Part shown: one piece after another, positions 43,806 through 52,639 of the stretch | Layout: every line of letters begins with the position of its first letter | Position numbering within the stretch: position 1 is the stretch's first letter | Assembly (NCBI GenBank): GCA_963922335.1 | Contig: CAWUIB010000011.1 | Span: 62,001-126,000 of the forward strand | Direction of reading: 5' to 3' | Origin: CALBPI01 sp963922335 | Lineage (GTDB): Bacteria > Pseudomonadota > Gammaproteobacteria > Steroidobacterales > Woeseiaceae | DNA: 64,000 bases | Translations under genes and position numbers: made by a program | The notes under the pieces: generated by a model | Told to the model about the DNA's origin: nothing | Database searches by the model: none | The model's input: only the letters and a program-made list of their open reading frames with translations

Positions 43806-45410
43806 ATGCAACAGCTGTCCGGGCTTGACGCCTCTTTCCTGTATCTGGAAACAGCCAACACACCGATGCACATCGGTAGCCTCTGTATTTACGATCAGTC
43901 GACTGCGCCTGGCGGGCATGTTCGTTTCAAGGACATCCTGAAGTTCTACGAAGAGCGTTTGCACAGAACCCGCGTGTTCCGCCAGCGTCTCGCGAAGGTG
44001 CCTCTGTCACTGGACCATCCATACTGGATCGAAGATCCTGATTTCGATCTCGAATTTCATGTGCGTCATATCGCTTTGCCTGCGCCTGGAGACTGGCGAC
44101 AGTTGTGCATTCAGGCGGCGCGGCTGCACGCGCGCGCTCTCGATCTTAACCGTCCTCTTTGGGAGGTCACGGTAATCGAGGGGCTGGATGCGGTGGAAGG
44201 CGTGCCGAAGGGCAGCTTCGCAGTCGTCACCAAAGTGCACCACGCCGCCATCGATGGCGTCTCGGGTGCCGAAATTGCGGCAGCGCTGCACGATCCATCT
44301 CCGCAGGCGGAAGTGACACCGCCCGATCGTGAGTGGATCGCTGAGCGAGAGCCAACCGGGTTGGAGATGCTGGCGAGGACCGGCGCTCGGATGGCGGGTG
44401 CGCCATTGAGAGTCGGCAAGATGGCCCGTAAAACTCTGCCAGCCGTGGGCAGGATCATTGGCGGTCTTGCGACCAAAGAGCTCAAGGGTCCGCAGTCTGT
44501 ACCTCGCACACGGTTCAACGGAAATGTGACTTCACACCGTGTGTTTGACGGGCGGACGTTTTCGTTGGATGACATTCGCGCCATCAAGAGCAGTCAGCCG
44601 GGCGTGACCGTAAACGACGTTATCGTGACGATCTGCGGCGGCGCTCTGCGCATGTACCTGGAATCGAAATACGAACTGCCCGATGAATCGCTTGTGGCCA
44701 TGGCGCCGATGTCTGTGCGGATGCCGAGCCAGCGTCGGAGTGAGGGTAACCTTGTTGCCGCGATGAGTCTGCCGATCCGTACGGATATCGAAGATCCGTT
44801 GGAGCGACTGCTAGCGGTTAACGAAGGCTCGCAGAACGCGAAGAAAATGACTTTCGCCATGGGTCCGGAGCTCGCTGTGAGCGCCGCTGAATTTTTGCCT
44901 TCGACCACGGCGGGTCTTTTGGTACGGGCGTATGCGCGTATGCGCCTGTCTGAGTCGCTGCCGCCGCTGTTCAACACGGTCATCACCAATGTGCCGGGTG
45001 CGCAGGTACCTATGTATTCCATGGGCTCGAAGATGGTGGCGAATTACGGCATCGGACCGGTGGTGCATGGACTGGGTCTGTTCCAGCCCGTGCTCAGCTA
45101 TGACAACAAGATCACGATCAGCGCCGTGTCCTGCCGCGAGATGATGCCGGATCCTGCGTTCTACTGTGATTGCCTTGAGAAGTCTTTTGAGGCGCTGAAA
45201 GACGCAACGATCGGCGAAGGTGCCGCTGCTGCCAGTGCGAGACTGGCGAAGAAGGCGCTTGCCAACGGCAGTGACGGCGAGCCCAAAACGCCTTCAGCGA
45301 AGGCCACAAAAAAGAAATCCGCGAAGAAGAAAGCAGTCGCTAAGAAAAAGAAGAAGACGACTGTGAAAGACCAGACACCGAAGGGGGGTGAGGCCGCGTC
45401 CCGGCCGTGA
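43806..45410 (+). CDS. Wax ester synthase/diacylglycerol acyltransferase (WS/DGAT) with lysine-rich tail
   Basis: 534 residues. Catalytic HHAAIDG (His145, His146, Asp150) lies in KVHHAAIDGVSGAEI. The N-terminal LSGLDASFLYLETANTPMHIGSL, mid PLWEVTVIEGL and C-terminal FNTVITNVPGAQVPMYSMGSKMVANYGIG segments are family hallmarks. The enzyme esterifies fatty alcohols or diacylglycerol with acyl-CoA to make storage lipid. Unlike usual ~460-residue members it ends in a ~45-residue lysine/alanine-rich tail (KKKSAKKKAVAKKKKK), reminiscent of histone-H1/AlgP-like tails. The stop codon is inside a 12-bp stem (45400-45429). Confidence 0.93.
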   Translation: MQQLSGLDASFLYLETANTPMHIGSLCIYDQSTAPGGHVRFKDILKFYEERLHRTRVFRQRLAKVPLSLDHPYWIEDPDFDLEFHVRHIALPAPGDWRQLCIQAARLHARALDLNRPLWEVTVIEGLDAVEGVPKGSFAVVTKVHHAAIDGVSGAEIAAALHDPSPQAEVTPPDREWIAEREPTGLEMLARTGARMAGAPLRVGKMARKTLPAVGRIIGGLATKELKGPQSVPRTRFNGNVTSHRVFDGRTFSLDDIRAIKSSQPGVTVNDVIVTICGGALRMYLESKYELPDESLVAMAPMSVRMPSQRRSEGNLVAAMSLPIRTDIEDPLERLLAVNEGSQNAKKMTFAMGPELAVSAAEFLPSTTAGLLVRAYARMRLSESLPPLFNTVITNVPGAQVPMYSMGSKMVANYGIGPVVHGLGLFQPVLSYDNKITISAVSCREMMPDPAFYCDCLEKSFEALKDATIGEGAAAASARLAKKALANGSDGEPKTPSAKATKKKSAKKKAVAKKKKKTTVKDQTPKGGEAASRP

Positions 45411-45429
45411 GAAGGATCTCACGGCCGGG
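45400..45429 (+). terminator. Strong hairpin after the WS/DGAT gene (terminator-like, no U-run)
   Basis: CCCGGCCGTGAG and CTCACGGCCGGG form a perfect 12-bp stem around AAGGAT. The TGA stop codon is in the 5' arm. No poly-U tract follows, so it may act as an mRNA 3'-end stabiliser rather than an intrinsic terminator. Confidence 0.6.
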
Positions 45430-45720
45430 CCGACCATTTGGGGGGATTCAAAAACCCGCGCGATTGGCGCATTTGGATGACGGGGGGCGAAACCTAATGA
45501 AGCCCTCCGCGCGGGTCGATCGATGCGGACTTACCGCTTAGTTAAGTAGTAGCAAACGGCGTGCCAAAATCCGGGTTTGACGCCGGTTTGACATCAATCA
45601 TTGTGAAATCAGCTGTTTATCAACGCTTGTTGAATTAGCTTGGTCCAGATCTGGGGAGCGCTTCGCGCAATGTTGGTGCAATAGGCACTACTGCGGTGCT
45701 CTTTTGCAGTGCAGCATTTC
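45430..45720. other. 291-base gap between convergent genes with a nested hairpin
   Basis: No protein gene seen. At 45454-45516 an outer stem ACCCGCGCG/CGCGCGGGT encloses an inner stem GGGGGC/GCCCTC (45483-45488 with 45502-45507), which could form a structured RNA or transcription barrier on either strand. I recognise no known riboswitch. A TTGACA at 45587-45592 resembles a -35 box but lacks a clear -10. Confidence 0.4.
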
Positions 45721-47142
45721 TCAAAAGCCGCCTTTTGTGCGGAATCCACCGCCTCCAAAGCCGCCACTTCGGCCTACGTTTCGCGGGATACGCACGCTTC
45801 TCGGCATTTTGGGTATGCGTATCTGGCCGATATGACCAGGTCGCCTTCCCGTGCTCACACGCGTTTGCTGAAACCGCTGCGCCTTCGAAATATGTCGCCA
45901 CAACCGTTCACTGGAAATCAGACCCATCGTGAACTCTGAGAGCATGCGGTTCACGTGGCTCTGGTCATCGATGACGCTGTTACTGCGGTCGAAACCGCGT
46001 TCCCGAAATCTGCGCCTCAGCGTAATGAGCCCATTCATGCGGTCCGCACGCTTGCTGTGGAGTTCACGATGACCCTCGATGTATTCGTCCAGTCGATCCG
46101 CTTCTTCGCGCAACTCGGCGAGGGTCGCCACGATCTGGTCATCATCTGAGCTTGGGGTTAGCGCTGCCGCTCGCGCAAGCTCACCAATATCTTCGTCGCG
46201 CATTTCGTCGGACAGGCACTTAAGTGCCGCGACGTAGTCCGGATCGCGTCCGTCAGCAAATGCCTGACGCTGTCTCAACAGTGCGGCGAATTCCTTTTGG
46301 GCGCCTTCGATCCGCTCCTCGATGTCGGCTAGTGCCGTTTCTACTCGGTCTACTGCCTCTCGCAGTGTGTCGCCCCCTGCGTCGCGGTCAGCATTTGCCT
46401 CTGCGTCGGCAAGGGTTTGTGCGTGTTCGGCAGCCAGAGCCTCCAACTGTGCTACGTGGGCCGACAGTTGTCGTGGAATCTCATTCAGCGTGAAGAAGTT
46501 GCGCCTTGCGCTCTCGAAGCGCACGTGGCGGGCGACGACGCCATCCATGAACCGCTTGATGAGTCCGCCCCGATATTCCGACGTGCCGTAGCCCTCTGCC
46601 CACAGATACGAAAACAGCGGATCATTGTCGTAGGGCTCACGTTTGAGCTCGCGCTGTGCCTGCGCATCGTTTAGCTTTTCGGTCGCATTGGCGACGGTAT
46701 CGAGGGCCTTTTGCGCGGTATCGACGAGACGCTGATGCGATGTTGAATTTGCCAGCTGCCGATCCACATTCTCCAGGAGGTTTTCGAGTGCGCTCTCGGC
46801 GTCCTCGAGTTCCTGTGTCCGTGATTGCTCTTCGCTGCGTAGCTCGGTCAGTTTCGCCTCGTTCTCGGCGATTGATTTCGCCAGTGCCTCGAGTGCCGTT
46901 TCGCGCCGTTCAAGCAACACGATTGCATCACGGTCGGCGCTGCTCTCGGCAGCGCTCGAATTTTGCTCGATATCGCGCAGCCGGTGTTGCGCTAGTGACT
47001 GGTAGGCCGCCAATTGGCGACGATGGTTCCGAGCCATGGCGGCGTTGTTGCTCTGGACCTCAACATCGAGCGCACGAAACGTTTCGCGAGCGTCGCTGAG
47101 CGCGTCATCGATTCGTGCCAGCAAATGTCGTCCGGACGCCAC
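45721..47142 (-). CDS. Long coiled-coil protein of unknown function (operon gene 3)
   Basis: 473 residues from GTG 47142, which shares one base with the preceding gene's stop (TAGTG). It is almost entirely charged helix with heptad-like repeats (RETALEALAKSIAENEAKLTE, ELEDAESALENLLENVDRQ, LEEADRLDEYIEGHREL), typical of a long coiled coil. A central globular patch has YDNDPLFSYLWAEGYGTSEYRGGL and the C-terminal ~80 residues are basic and Gly-rich, ending GGFGGGGFRTKGGF. No signal or TM. It is encoded with a TM protein and an all-helical protein and so probably forms a complex with them. Function unknown. Confidence 0.75.
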   Translation of the reverse strand: MASGRHLLARIDDALSDARETFRALDVEVQSNNAAMARNHRRQLAAYQSLAQHRLRDIEQNSSAAESSADRDAIVLLERRETALEALAKSIAENEAKLTELRSEEQSRTQELEDAESALENLLENVDRQLANSTSHQRLVDTAQKALDTVANATEKLNDAQAQRELKREPYDNDPLFSYLWAEGYGTSEYRGGLIKRFMDGVVARHVRFESARRNFFTLNEIPRQLSAHVAQLEALAAEHAQTLADAEANADRDAGGDTLREAVDRVETALADIEERIEGAQKEFAALLRQRQAFADGRDPDYVAALKCLSDEMRDEDIGELARAAALTPSSDDDQIVATLAELREEADRLDEYIEGHRELHSKRADRMNGLITLRRRFRERGFDRSNSVIDDQSHVNRMLSEFTMGLISSERLWRHISKAQRFQQTRVSTGRRPGHIGQIRIPKMPRSVRIPRNVGRSGGFGGGGFRTKGGF

Positions 47143-48101
47143 TAACGTGACTCCCAGCTGTGTATCGCACCGCCGAGGTTAGGCAGGCTGTAGTTGATCT
47201 CTAGTGCTCCGCTCGGTTTCTCGCCAGCGCGCGGATTCTGCACAACGCCGTCGTCGACTTTGTCGTCTCGAATCGCATTAAAGACGTCTTCGGGAACACG
47301 TACAGCCCATTTACTGACCTGTCTGCTGGAGCCGTCTTCTTCGGAGATGATATCCACAGCGACCGGACGGCCGTTCGGATCCAACGCCTCGACGACGATG
47401 TAGAAGTTTTCAATGCTGCCGCGACCGGTTGTTCTGATGACGCCGGTCATCTCGCCAGGGCGGGAGACGATCCGCAGTTGGAGTGGTTGGCGAATGTGCT
47501 CTGCGAGCCGCTGCAAGTCCTGTAGTGCATCCTGTGTCGCTTCGACTTGATTCAAGGCGAACGCGGTCCTGGCTTGCTCGATTGCAAGCTCAACAGCCGC
47601 TTTTGCCGGTTCTGTTCGCGCGATGCTTCTGGCCGTCTGTGCTGCGTTCTCGATCGTCCCCCGCAGCGAGGCAATCGTCGCGGCGAGCTGCTGTTCCGCA
47701 ATCAATGCGGCTTCTGTGGCCTTTGCCTTGGGTCGCTCGACGAAACCCCACCATCCGGCCCAGATCGTGCCGACCAGGGTCGCCAAAACGACGACTGAGC
47801 CGCCGATCCGCCGCCGGTTGATCCATGCGATCAGAAGGCGAGTCTTGAGTCCCGGTGGCGGCGGCGTGTACTCGAACTCGCGGTCCTTGAGTGCCTGCAC
47901 GCCCTGCGCAATTACTGCGTCGCTGACCTCGATGCCTTGTGCCGAGTAAGCGGCGCGGACCCGCTCGATCAGGGCTGTTTCCCTGGCCTCAGCGTTAAGC
48001 GCACGCGCGACCAGGCGCTGCTCGTGGCGTAGTGTGTCCACCACATCCATCGCCAACATGACATCGGACAGTCCCGGCGCGGTCTTCGCTTCAGTGTTCA
48101 T
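47142..48101 (-). CDS. DUF6384-like single-TM protein (operon gene 2)
   Basis: 319 residues. N-terminal ~85 residues are cytoplasmic and helical (LSDVMLAMDVVDTLRHEQRLV, YTPPPPGLKTRL); a single transmembrane segment (~97-117, GSVVVLATLVGTIWAGWWGF); then a helical stretch and a C-terminal beta-rich domain (IRQPLQLRIVSRPGEMTGVIR). The N-terminus resembles DUF6384 members by memory of MAMDVVDTLR-type segments; treat this as tentative. Placed between an all-helical protein (15 bases upstream) and a coiled-coil protein (1-base overlap). Probably the membrane anchor of a three-part complex. Confidence 0.7.
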   Translation of the reverse strand: MNTEAKTAPGLSDVMLAMDVVDTLRHEQRLVARALNAEARETALIERVRAAYSAQGIEVSDAVIAQGVQALKDREFEYTPPPPGLKTRLLIAWINRRRIGGSVVVLATLVGTIWAGWWGFVERPKAKATEAALIAEQQLAATIASLRGTIENAAQTARSIARTEPAKAAVELAIEQARTAFALNQVEATQDALQDLQRLAEHIRQPLQLRIVSRPGEMTGVIRTTGRGSIENFYIVVEALDPNGRPVAVDIISEEDGSSRQVSKWAVRVPEDVFNAIRDDKVDDGVVQNPRAGEKPSGALEINYSLPNLGGAIHSWESR

Positions 48102-48116
48102 ATCGAAGACTCGGGA

Positions 48117-49289
48117 TCAGGCATTCACCTCAAGGGTCAGCGCGTTACCCTGATTCGCGAGGGCCACCATGCGTCGCTTACCATCCTCAACGGCGGCGCG
48201 AACTTCCTCCGCATTGCGCGTGGCGGCATCCCGCATTTCGTCGATCAATGTGACCGAGCGCTCCTGGAAGTTAACAACGGACTCAACGAGGGCTTTCACG
48301 GCGTCGGCACGAATGGTCGGACCGTACCCTTCGCGAATGGCTGCTTCCTGAACTTTGCCGCCCACTTCAGCCAGAACTTCGAGACTCTGACTCACACCCT
48401 CTTTCATGGCTTTGAGTGTCTCCGTGCTTTCGTGCAGACCGTGCAGTCCGGTGAAAGACGCGGCCAGTGCCGTAAACACAGTCTCGTTAGTCCCGAAGAA
48501 CATCACGGCCTGCGAATACACACGTTCCTTTGCGTGCGTTGTCTGGAGCAAACGGGCCATCACCGTCTCGCTGGTGTTGTAAGACACGGTCAGGTTGTCG
48601 GCCAAATCCTTGGCAATCTGGTAACGCTCGTCGGCTTGCTGCAAACGTCGCAGCTCCGCATCACGTGCCAACTCGAGCTTCGCGAGTGTTTCGCGATCAT
48701 CGGTGCCCGCATTGGTAATCGCATCCGCCGCTGCCTTAAGCGCGGTGCGTTGTGCATCCAGAACGCCTTCCGCTTTGTTCAGGATTTGGATTGCCAGAAC
48801 CTCTGAAGACTTCAGTGCGCCGCGGAAGTCCCGGTAGGCATTAAGGATTGTGTGCTCGCGGTCAATTTGGTCGCGCGAGTCTGCTGCCACCTCGAGATAG
48901 ATCTCCTTAATCTTATTGAAGCGGTCGGGGATGTCGCCACGCGAGACCTTCATCCAGACATTCTGCGCTCGCTCCCAAAGGTCGATCTTGCCGTCTTCCA
49001 GCTGATCGACCATGCCCTTGGCGTCGTCTCGGATCGAGTCAAAGCGCTCGGTGATATCGCGATAGCGCTCGCCAATCCGCATTGCCTCGATCTGCTCCCG
49101 GACTACCTCGTTAAAGAGGGAAGCCTGATTTAATGTCCGAGCGATCGCGAGCGCCTTGTCTTCATCGAGGTCGCTGATCCGATCGATCAACGCGATGACG
49201 GGGGCTTCGTTAGTTTTCTCAGGTACCAGCCCAAGGTCGCGGAGTGTACCCATCGCCTTGTCGAGATACTGCATCGGTGTGGTTGCCAT
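48117..49289 (-). CDS. All-helical protein, TelA/'cell surface protein'-like (operon gene 1)
   Basis: 390 residues from ATG 49289 with AAGGGGAC before it. The chain is all charged helix with segments MIDQLEDGKIDLWERAQNVW-like and RGDIPDRFNKIKEIYLEVAADSR and DQIDREHTILNAYRDFRGALKSSEVLA; these recall TelA/KlaA-type proteins of the tellurite/colicin-resistance family (PF05816), though I cannot confirm it. No signal peptide or TM. Leads a three-gene operon with a DUF6384-like TM protein and a coiled-coil protein. Role unknown. Confidence 0.7.
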   Translation of the reverse strand: MATTPMQYLDKAMGTLRDLGLVPEKTNEAPVIALIDRISDLDEDKALAIARTLNQASLFNEVVREQIEAMRIGERYRDITERFDSIRDDAKGMVDQLEDGKIDLWERAQNVWMKVSRGDIPDRFNKIKEIYLEVAADSRDQIDREHTILNAYRDFRGALKSSEVLAIQILNKAEGVLDAQRTALKAAADAITNAGTDDRETLAKLELARDAELRRLQQADERYQIAKDLADNLTVSYNTSETVMARLLQTTHAKERVYSQAVMFFGTNETVFTALAASFTGLHGLHESTETLKAMKEGVSQSLEVLAEVGGKVQEAAIREGYGPTIRADAVKALVESVVNFQERSVTLIDEMRDAATRNAEEVRAAVEDGKRRMVALANQGNALTLEVNA

Positions 49290-49318
49290 GATGTTGTCCC
49301 CTTAATCAAAAAAGTTGG

Positions 49319-50893
49319 TTATTGCGCAAGCTGAGCGCCGATCAGACTGACCTCAAACTGAGAGCTGTTCACAAACGGTCCAAGCCCCGTTGCAGCTGTG
49401 GTCGACTGGCCGGCGCGCAACGTGCCGTTGATACTTCGTGTTATCGATCGAACCTGCCCGTTGTTATCGAGATAGCGAATCTCAAGCCGCAAACCGCGGA
49501 CATCTACGGACGTCGGATTGTTGATGGCGACCAGGAGTTGACCGTTACTGTCGAGACCACCACGAGTCTGCAGATATTTGCCTGGATTGTTGCCGAGATC
49601 GAGCCGCATCATTTCACTTTGGGCAGCTCGCGCAATATCACCGCCGCCTGTGGCAGCACGCTCGAAGTGCCCAAGCGCTGCGGTGCGTTGCCCCTGCTGT
49701 TTGGCGATTTCACCCAAAGCGAAGTGGGCAGGTGCGGTCTCGAAGAGTCTCAGACTATTGTTGAGGTCGACCACTGCGCTGTCGATGGCGCCCGATCGCT
49801 GGCGAGCAATGCCGCGCTGCAAGTGGTAGTAGAAGAAGGTCGCGTCGCGGTCAAGTGCGTCGGTGTAGTGTTGCACTGCGCTGGAGTAGTCTCGCTGCAA
49901 GAACTCGCTGTCGCCGAGCAGGGCATAAAAGGAAGCCTCACGGGGTTCGAGACGAATGGCCTCTCGCGCAAAGCGTTGAGCCCCACTGAAATCGTCGGCA
50001 GCCAGTGCCTTTCGACCGGCATCGTACGCGTCGAAGGCAGGTTTGGCCTCGCGCAGTACCACCATCGCGCGAGCGAATGCATCGGTACCGACCTTACCGC
50101 CCGCTTGCTGTGCATTGAGTTCACTGGCTGTGATGATGTTCGTCGCCAGTCGTTGTTGCGTGGGCGGATGGCTTGCGAACAAGTCGAACTCCCCGCCAGT
50201 GCGACCGCGTGCAGCAGCCAGTCGCAGAAATGTCTCCTGCAGATCTACAGCACCTTGTGGGTCATAGCCGGCAGTGTGCATATACCGCATGCCATACAGA
50301 TCGGACTCGAGTTCCGCGCGACGACTGTAGGATTGCGACAGCAGTTGTGCGCCAACGTTTGCGGCGCCGGTCGCCAATTGTCCATAGTTGCTGTCGCTTG
50401 TGACAACGGCCGTGCCGACAACCAACGCTTGTAGCAAAAGGCCACGCTGCATCTGTTGTGCCGAATGTCGCGCCGCGGCGTGTACTACTTCATGCCCCAG
50501 CACGGCAGCGAGCTCGGCCTCGCTTTGCATTTCATCCAGTAAACCGCGGTTGATCGCGATCTTGCCGCCCGGAAGGGCCCACGCATTGGGTACAGAGTTA
50601 TTCAGAACCACGAATTCGTAGGGCAGGGCGCGGTCACTCACCGCTGCTACTCGGTTACCGACACTGCGCACGTAGTCGTTGACAGTTGGGTCGAGTCTGA
50701 ACACGCCGCCTTGTGATTGCTGCATCGGCAGGTAATTCTGTTCCCCCAGCTGCACCTCTTGTTGCGCCGTTACGATCGCCAGTTCGGTCTTGCCGGTCAC
50801 AGGATTGACCACGCATCCGCCGAGGCCAAACGCAATCAGCACGAGCGCGAGACATCGACGCCCGAGGTTGCCGGTGTGCCGTGCCACTACCAC
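49319..50893 (-). CDS. M48-family metalloprotease with TPR domain, lipoprotein (BepA-like)
   Basis: 524 residues. The N-terminal hydrophobic stretch ends LIAFGLGGC, a lipobox, so it is a periplasmic lipoprotein. The protease domain has HEVVHAAARH (zinc motif HExxH at about 133-137) with a third ligand Glu in RAELESDLYGMRYMH. The C-terminal half carries TPR-like helices (GAQRFAREAIRLEPREASFYALLGD, DSAVVDLNNSLRLF), then a ~100-residue beta region. BepA and its relatives degrade misassembled outer-membrane proteins such as LptD. It overlaps gloA's end by seven bases. Confidence 0.92.
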   Translation of the reverse strand: MVVARHTGNLGRRCLALVLIAFGLGGCVVNPVTGKTELAIVTAQQEVQLGEQNYLPMQQSQGGVFRLDPTVNDYVRSVGNRVAAVSDRALPYEFVVLNNSVPNAWALPGGKIAINRGLLDEMQSEAELAAVLGHEVVHAAARHSAQQMQRGLLLQALVVGTAVVTSDSNYGQLATGAANVGAQLLSQSYSRRAELESDLYGMRYMHTAGYDPQGAVDLQETFLRLAAARGRTGGEFDLFASHPPTQQRLATNIITASELNAQQAGGKVGTDAFARAMVVLREAKPAFDAYDAGRKALAADDFSGAQRFAREAIRLEPREASFYALLGDSEFLQRDYSSAVQHYTDALDRDATFFYYHLQRGIARQRSGAIDSAVVDLNNSLRLFETAPAHFALGEIAKQQGQRTAALGHFERAATGGGDIARAAQSEMMRLDLGNNPGKYLQTRGGLDSNGQLLVAINNPTSVDVRGLRLEIRYLDNNGQVRSITRSINGTLRAGQSTTAATGLGPFVNSSQFEVSLIGAQLAQ

Positions 50894-51327
50894 GTCCCTG
50901 TATTTTCCATCGATGCCCAGGGCTCCGCCGGTGCTAGGGCCTCACCCCGTTGCAGCAGCTCGATTGAAATGCCGTCCGGAGAGCGTACGAACGCCATGTG
51001 GCCGTCGCGTGGGGGGCGGTTAATGGTGACGCCGGCGTCCATTAGCTTCTGGCAGAGTGCGTAAATGTCTTCGACTCGATAAGCCAGATGACCAAAGTTT
51101 CGCCCGCCCTGATAGTCCTCAGGATCCCAGTTGTAGGTCAGTTCGACGAGCGGTGCCTTGCGTTCCCGCGCGAGCTCCACATCCTCCGGTGCGGCGAGAA
51201 ACACGAGGGTGAAGCGCCCACCCTCATTCTCGTAGCGACTGACTTCGGTCAGTCCGAGAAGGTCACAAAAAAAATGTGTTGCGGCATCGAGGTCACGCAC
51301 GCGCAACATCGTGTGCAGGTACTGCAT
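50887..51327 (-). CDS. gloA: Lactoylglutathione lyase (glyoxalase I)
   Basis: 146 residues. The four metal ligands are in place: His in MQYLHTMLRV, Glu in PLVELTYNW, His in NFGHLAYRV, Glu in GISIELLQ. Together with DLDAATHFFCDLLGLTEV this identifies a Ni2+/Co2+-type GloA that converts the methylglyoxal-glutathione hemithioacetal to S-lactoylglutathione. It precedes the M48 gene on the minus strand. Confidence 0.95.
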   Translation of the reverse strand: MQYLHTMLRVRDLDAATHFFCDLLGLTEVSRYENEGGRFTLVFLAAPEDVELARERKAPLVELTYNWDPEDYQGGRNFGHLAYRVEDIYALCQKLMDAGVTINRPPRDGHMAFVRSPDGISIELLQRGEALAPAEPWASMENTGTW

Positions 51328-51476
51328 GGATCGTCCTCATCCCCTGGAATCTGCCGCCCAGATTACCATACGGCCTCATATCGGCGGCAGGCGGCGCTTG
51401 ACCTTTCTTGACACGACTCGACACATCTTGAAGCGCTGCCCGGCCAAACTGCAACCGTCAATTACAGGAGTGACAC

Positions 51477-51899
51477 ATGAACCGAAGAAACTTGTTGATG
51501 GCAGGCGTCGCTGTGTTGGCGCTGGGCAGTATGACCGCACAAGCGGATAGAGCAGGACCAGGAAAGCGGATGGGCGATCCCGCGACGCACGTCGCGCGCA
51601 TGACTGAGCATCTGGATCTCGATGACAACCAGGCCGCTACGATCCAGGCGATACTCGAGCAGGCTGCCGAGTCGCGCACCGCGATTGGCGATCGTTACAC
51701 ATTGAACCAGCGTGCCGAAGCAGCGGAGGAGCTCAAAGCTTTGCATGAGACCACGCAGGCGCAGATTGCCGAGCAGCTGACGCCCGAACAGCGCGAGCAG
51801 TTCGAGACGGCGATGGAGCGGCGACGTGATCGCATGCAATTCCGGCGATTACACCGTCGTGCTCATGCTGACGAGGTAGAGGAAACCCGCGAAGACTAA
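51477..51899 (+). CDS. Spy/CpxP-like periplasmic protein
   Basis: 140 residues. Signal peptide MNRRNLLMAGVAVLALGSM, then a helical domain with LDLDDNQAATIQAIL, and LTPEQREQFETAMERRR, the LTxxQ-type motif of Spy/CpxP chaperones. The tail is strongly basic (RRRDRMQFRRLHRRAH) then acidic. Spy and CpxP are periplasmic chaperones controlled by the Cpx system; a CpxAR-like pair lies 2 kb downstream, making a regulatory link plausible. AGGAG lies seven bases before the ATG. Confidence 0.85.
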   Translation: MNRRNLLMAGVAVLALGSMTAQADRAGPGKRMGDPATHVARMTEHLDLDDNQAATIQAILEQAAESRTAIGDRYTLNQRAEAAEELKALHETTQAQIAEQLTPEQREQFETAMERRRDRMQFRRLHRRAHADEVEETRED

Positions 51900-51909
51900 A
51901 ATGCGAGTG

Positions 51910-51937
51910 CGGGCGGTAACTGGTGGGTTACCGCCCG
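51910..51937 (+). terminator. GC-rich hairpin after the Spy-like gene
   Basis: CGGGCGGTAAC and GTTACCGCCCG form an 11-bp stem with a six-base loop, eleven bases after the stop. There is no U-run, so it is a terminator-like or mRNA-stabilising hairpin. Confidence 0.65.
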
Positions 51938-51979
51938 ACAGCCTACCTCGAGGCGTCAGGTGTGAGACACTTCGGCGCC

Positions 51980-52639
51980 ATGGCGGGAGTACACATCATC
52001 GGTATCGCCGGCGGCAGCTGTTCCGGCAAGACCCGCTTGCTGCACCAGCTTCTGGACGCGCTTGGCCCTGAGCAATGCGCGCTTGTCCTGCAGGATAACT
52101 ATTATCATAGTCGTCCTGAAGCGCAGCGTGACAATCTGAAGTTCAATTTTGACCACCCCGACTCGATCGATTTCAAGTATCTCGCGAGGGACCTGGAAGC
52201 GTTGAAGCGCGGCGAGGAAGTGGTTTGTCCGCATTATGACTTCGCGCGTCATGAGCGAATTGAAGGTGAGGGCGTGGTTGTGGCGCCGCGTCCGATTGTT
52301 TTGCTGGACGGAATTCTGATTCTCACAGCGCAGCGCGTTCGGCAGATCATCGATTTCAGTGCTTACATTGCTTGTGCCCCCGAAGAGCGACTGAGCAGAA
52401 GGATCGCGCGCGATGTTGCAGAGCGCGGGCGCACTGAGGGCAACGTGATCGCCCAGTTTGAACAGCAGGTACAGCCGATGCATCTTGAGTTTGTCCGGCC
52501 GTCCTCGATACACGCGACCCTTCGGGTGGAGCAATCCATGATCGACGACGGTTCGGCGCTTCGCACCATGGTTGAACACGCGCAGCGGTTACTTGGTGCT
52601 TCGGACGATACGCAGCACCACGGGTCTCTGGTGCGATGA
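51980..52639 (+). CDS. udk: Uridine kinase
   Basis: 219 residues from ATG 51980 (MAGVHIIGIAGGSCSGKT); the longer in-frame start would lie in the hairpin after the previous gene. P-loop GGSCSGKT, DNYYHSRPEAQR, FNFDHPDSIDFKYLA, DGILILT and RRIARDVAERGR are the canonical uridine kinase motifs. It phosphorylates uridine/cytidine to the monophosphates in pyrimidine salvage, in the cytoplasm. Overlaps the transporter gene by four bases (ATGA). Confidence 0.93.
   Translation: MAGVHIIGIAGGSCSGKTRLLHQLLDALGPEQCALVLQDNYYHSRPEAQRDNLKFNFDHPDSIDFKYLARDLEALKRGEEVVCPHYDFARHERIEGEGVVVAPRPIVLLDGILILTAQRVRQIIDFSAYIACAPEERLSRRIARDVAERGRTEGNVIAQFEQQVQPMHLEFVRPSSIHATLRVEQSMIDDGSALRTMVEHAQRLLGASDDTQHHGSLVR

Noticed and set aside
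49322..50434. 370-codon plus-strand open frame opposite the M48 protease gene
   Set aside because: The minus strand has a clear M48 domain with HEVVH and a lipobox; the antisense product has no domain pattern and arises from high G+C codon bias.
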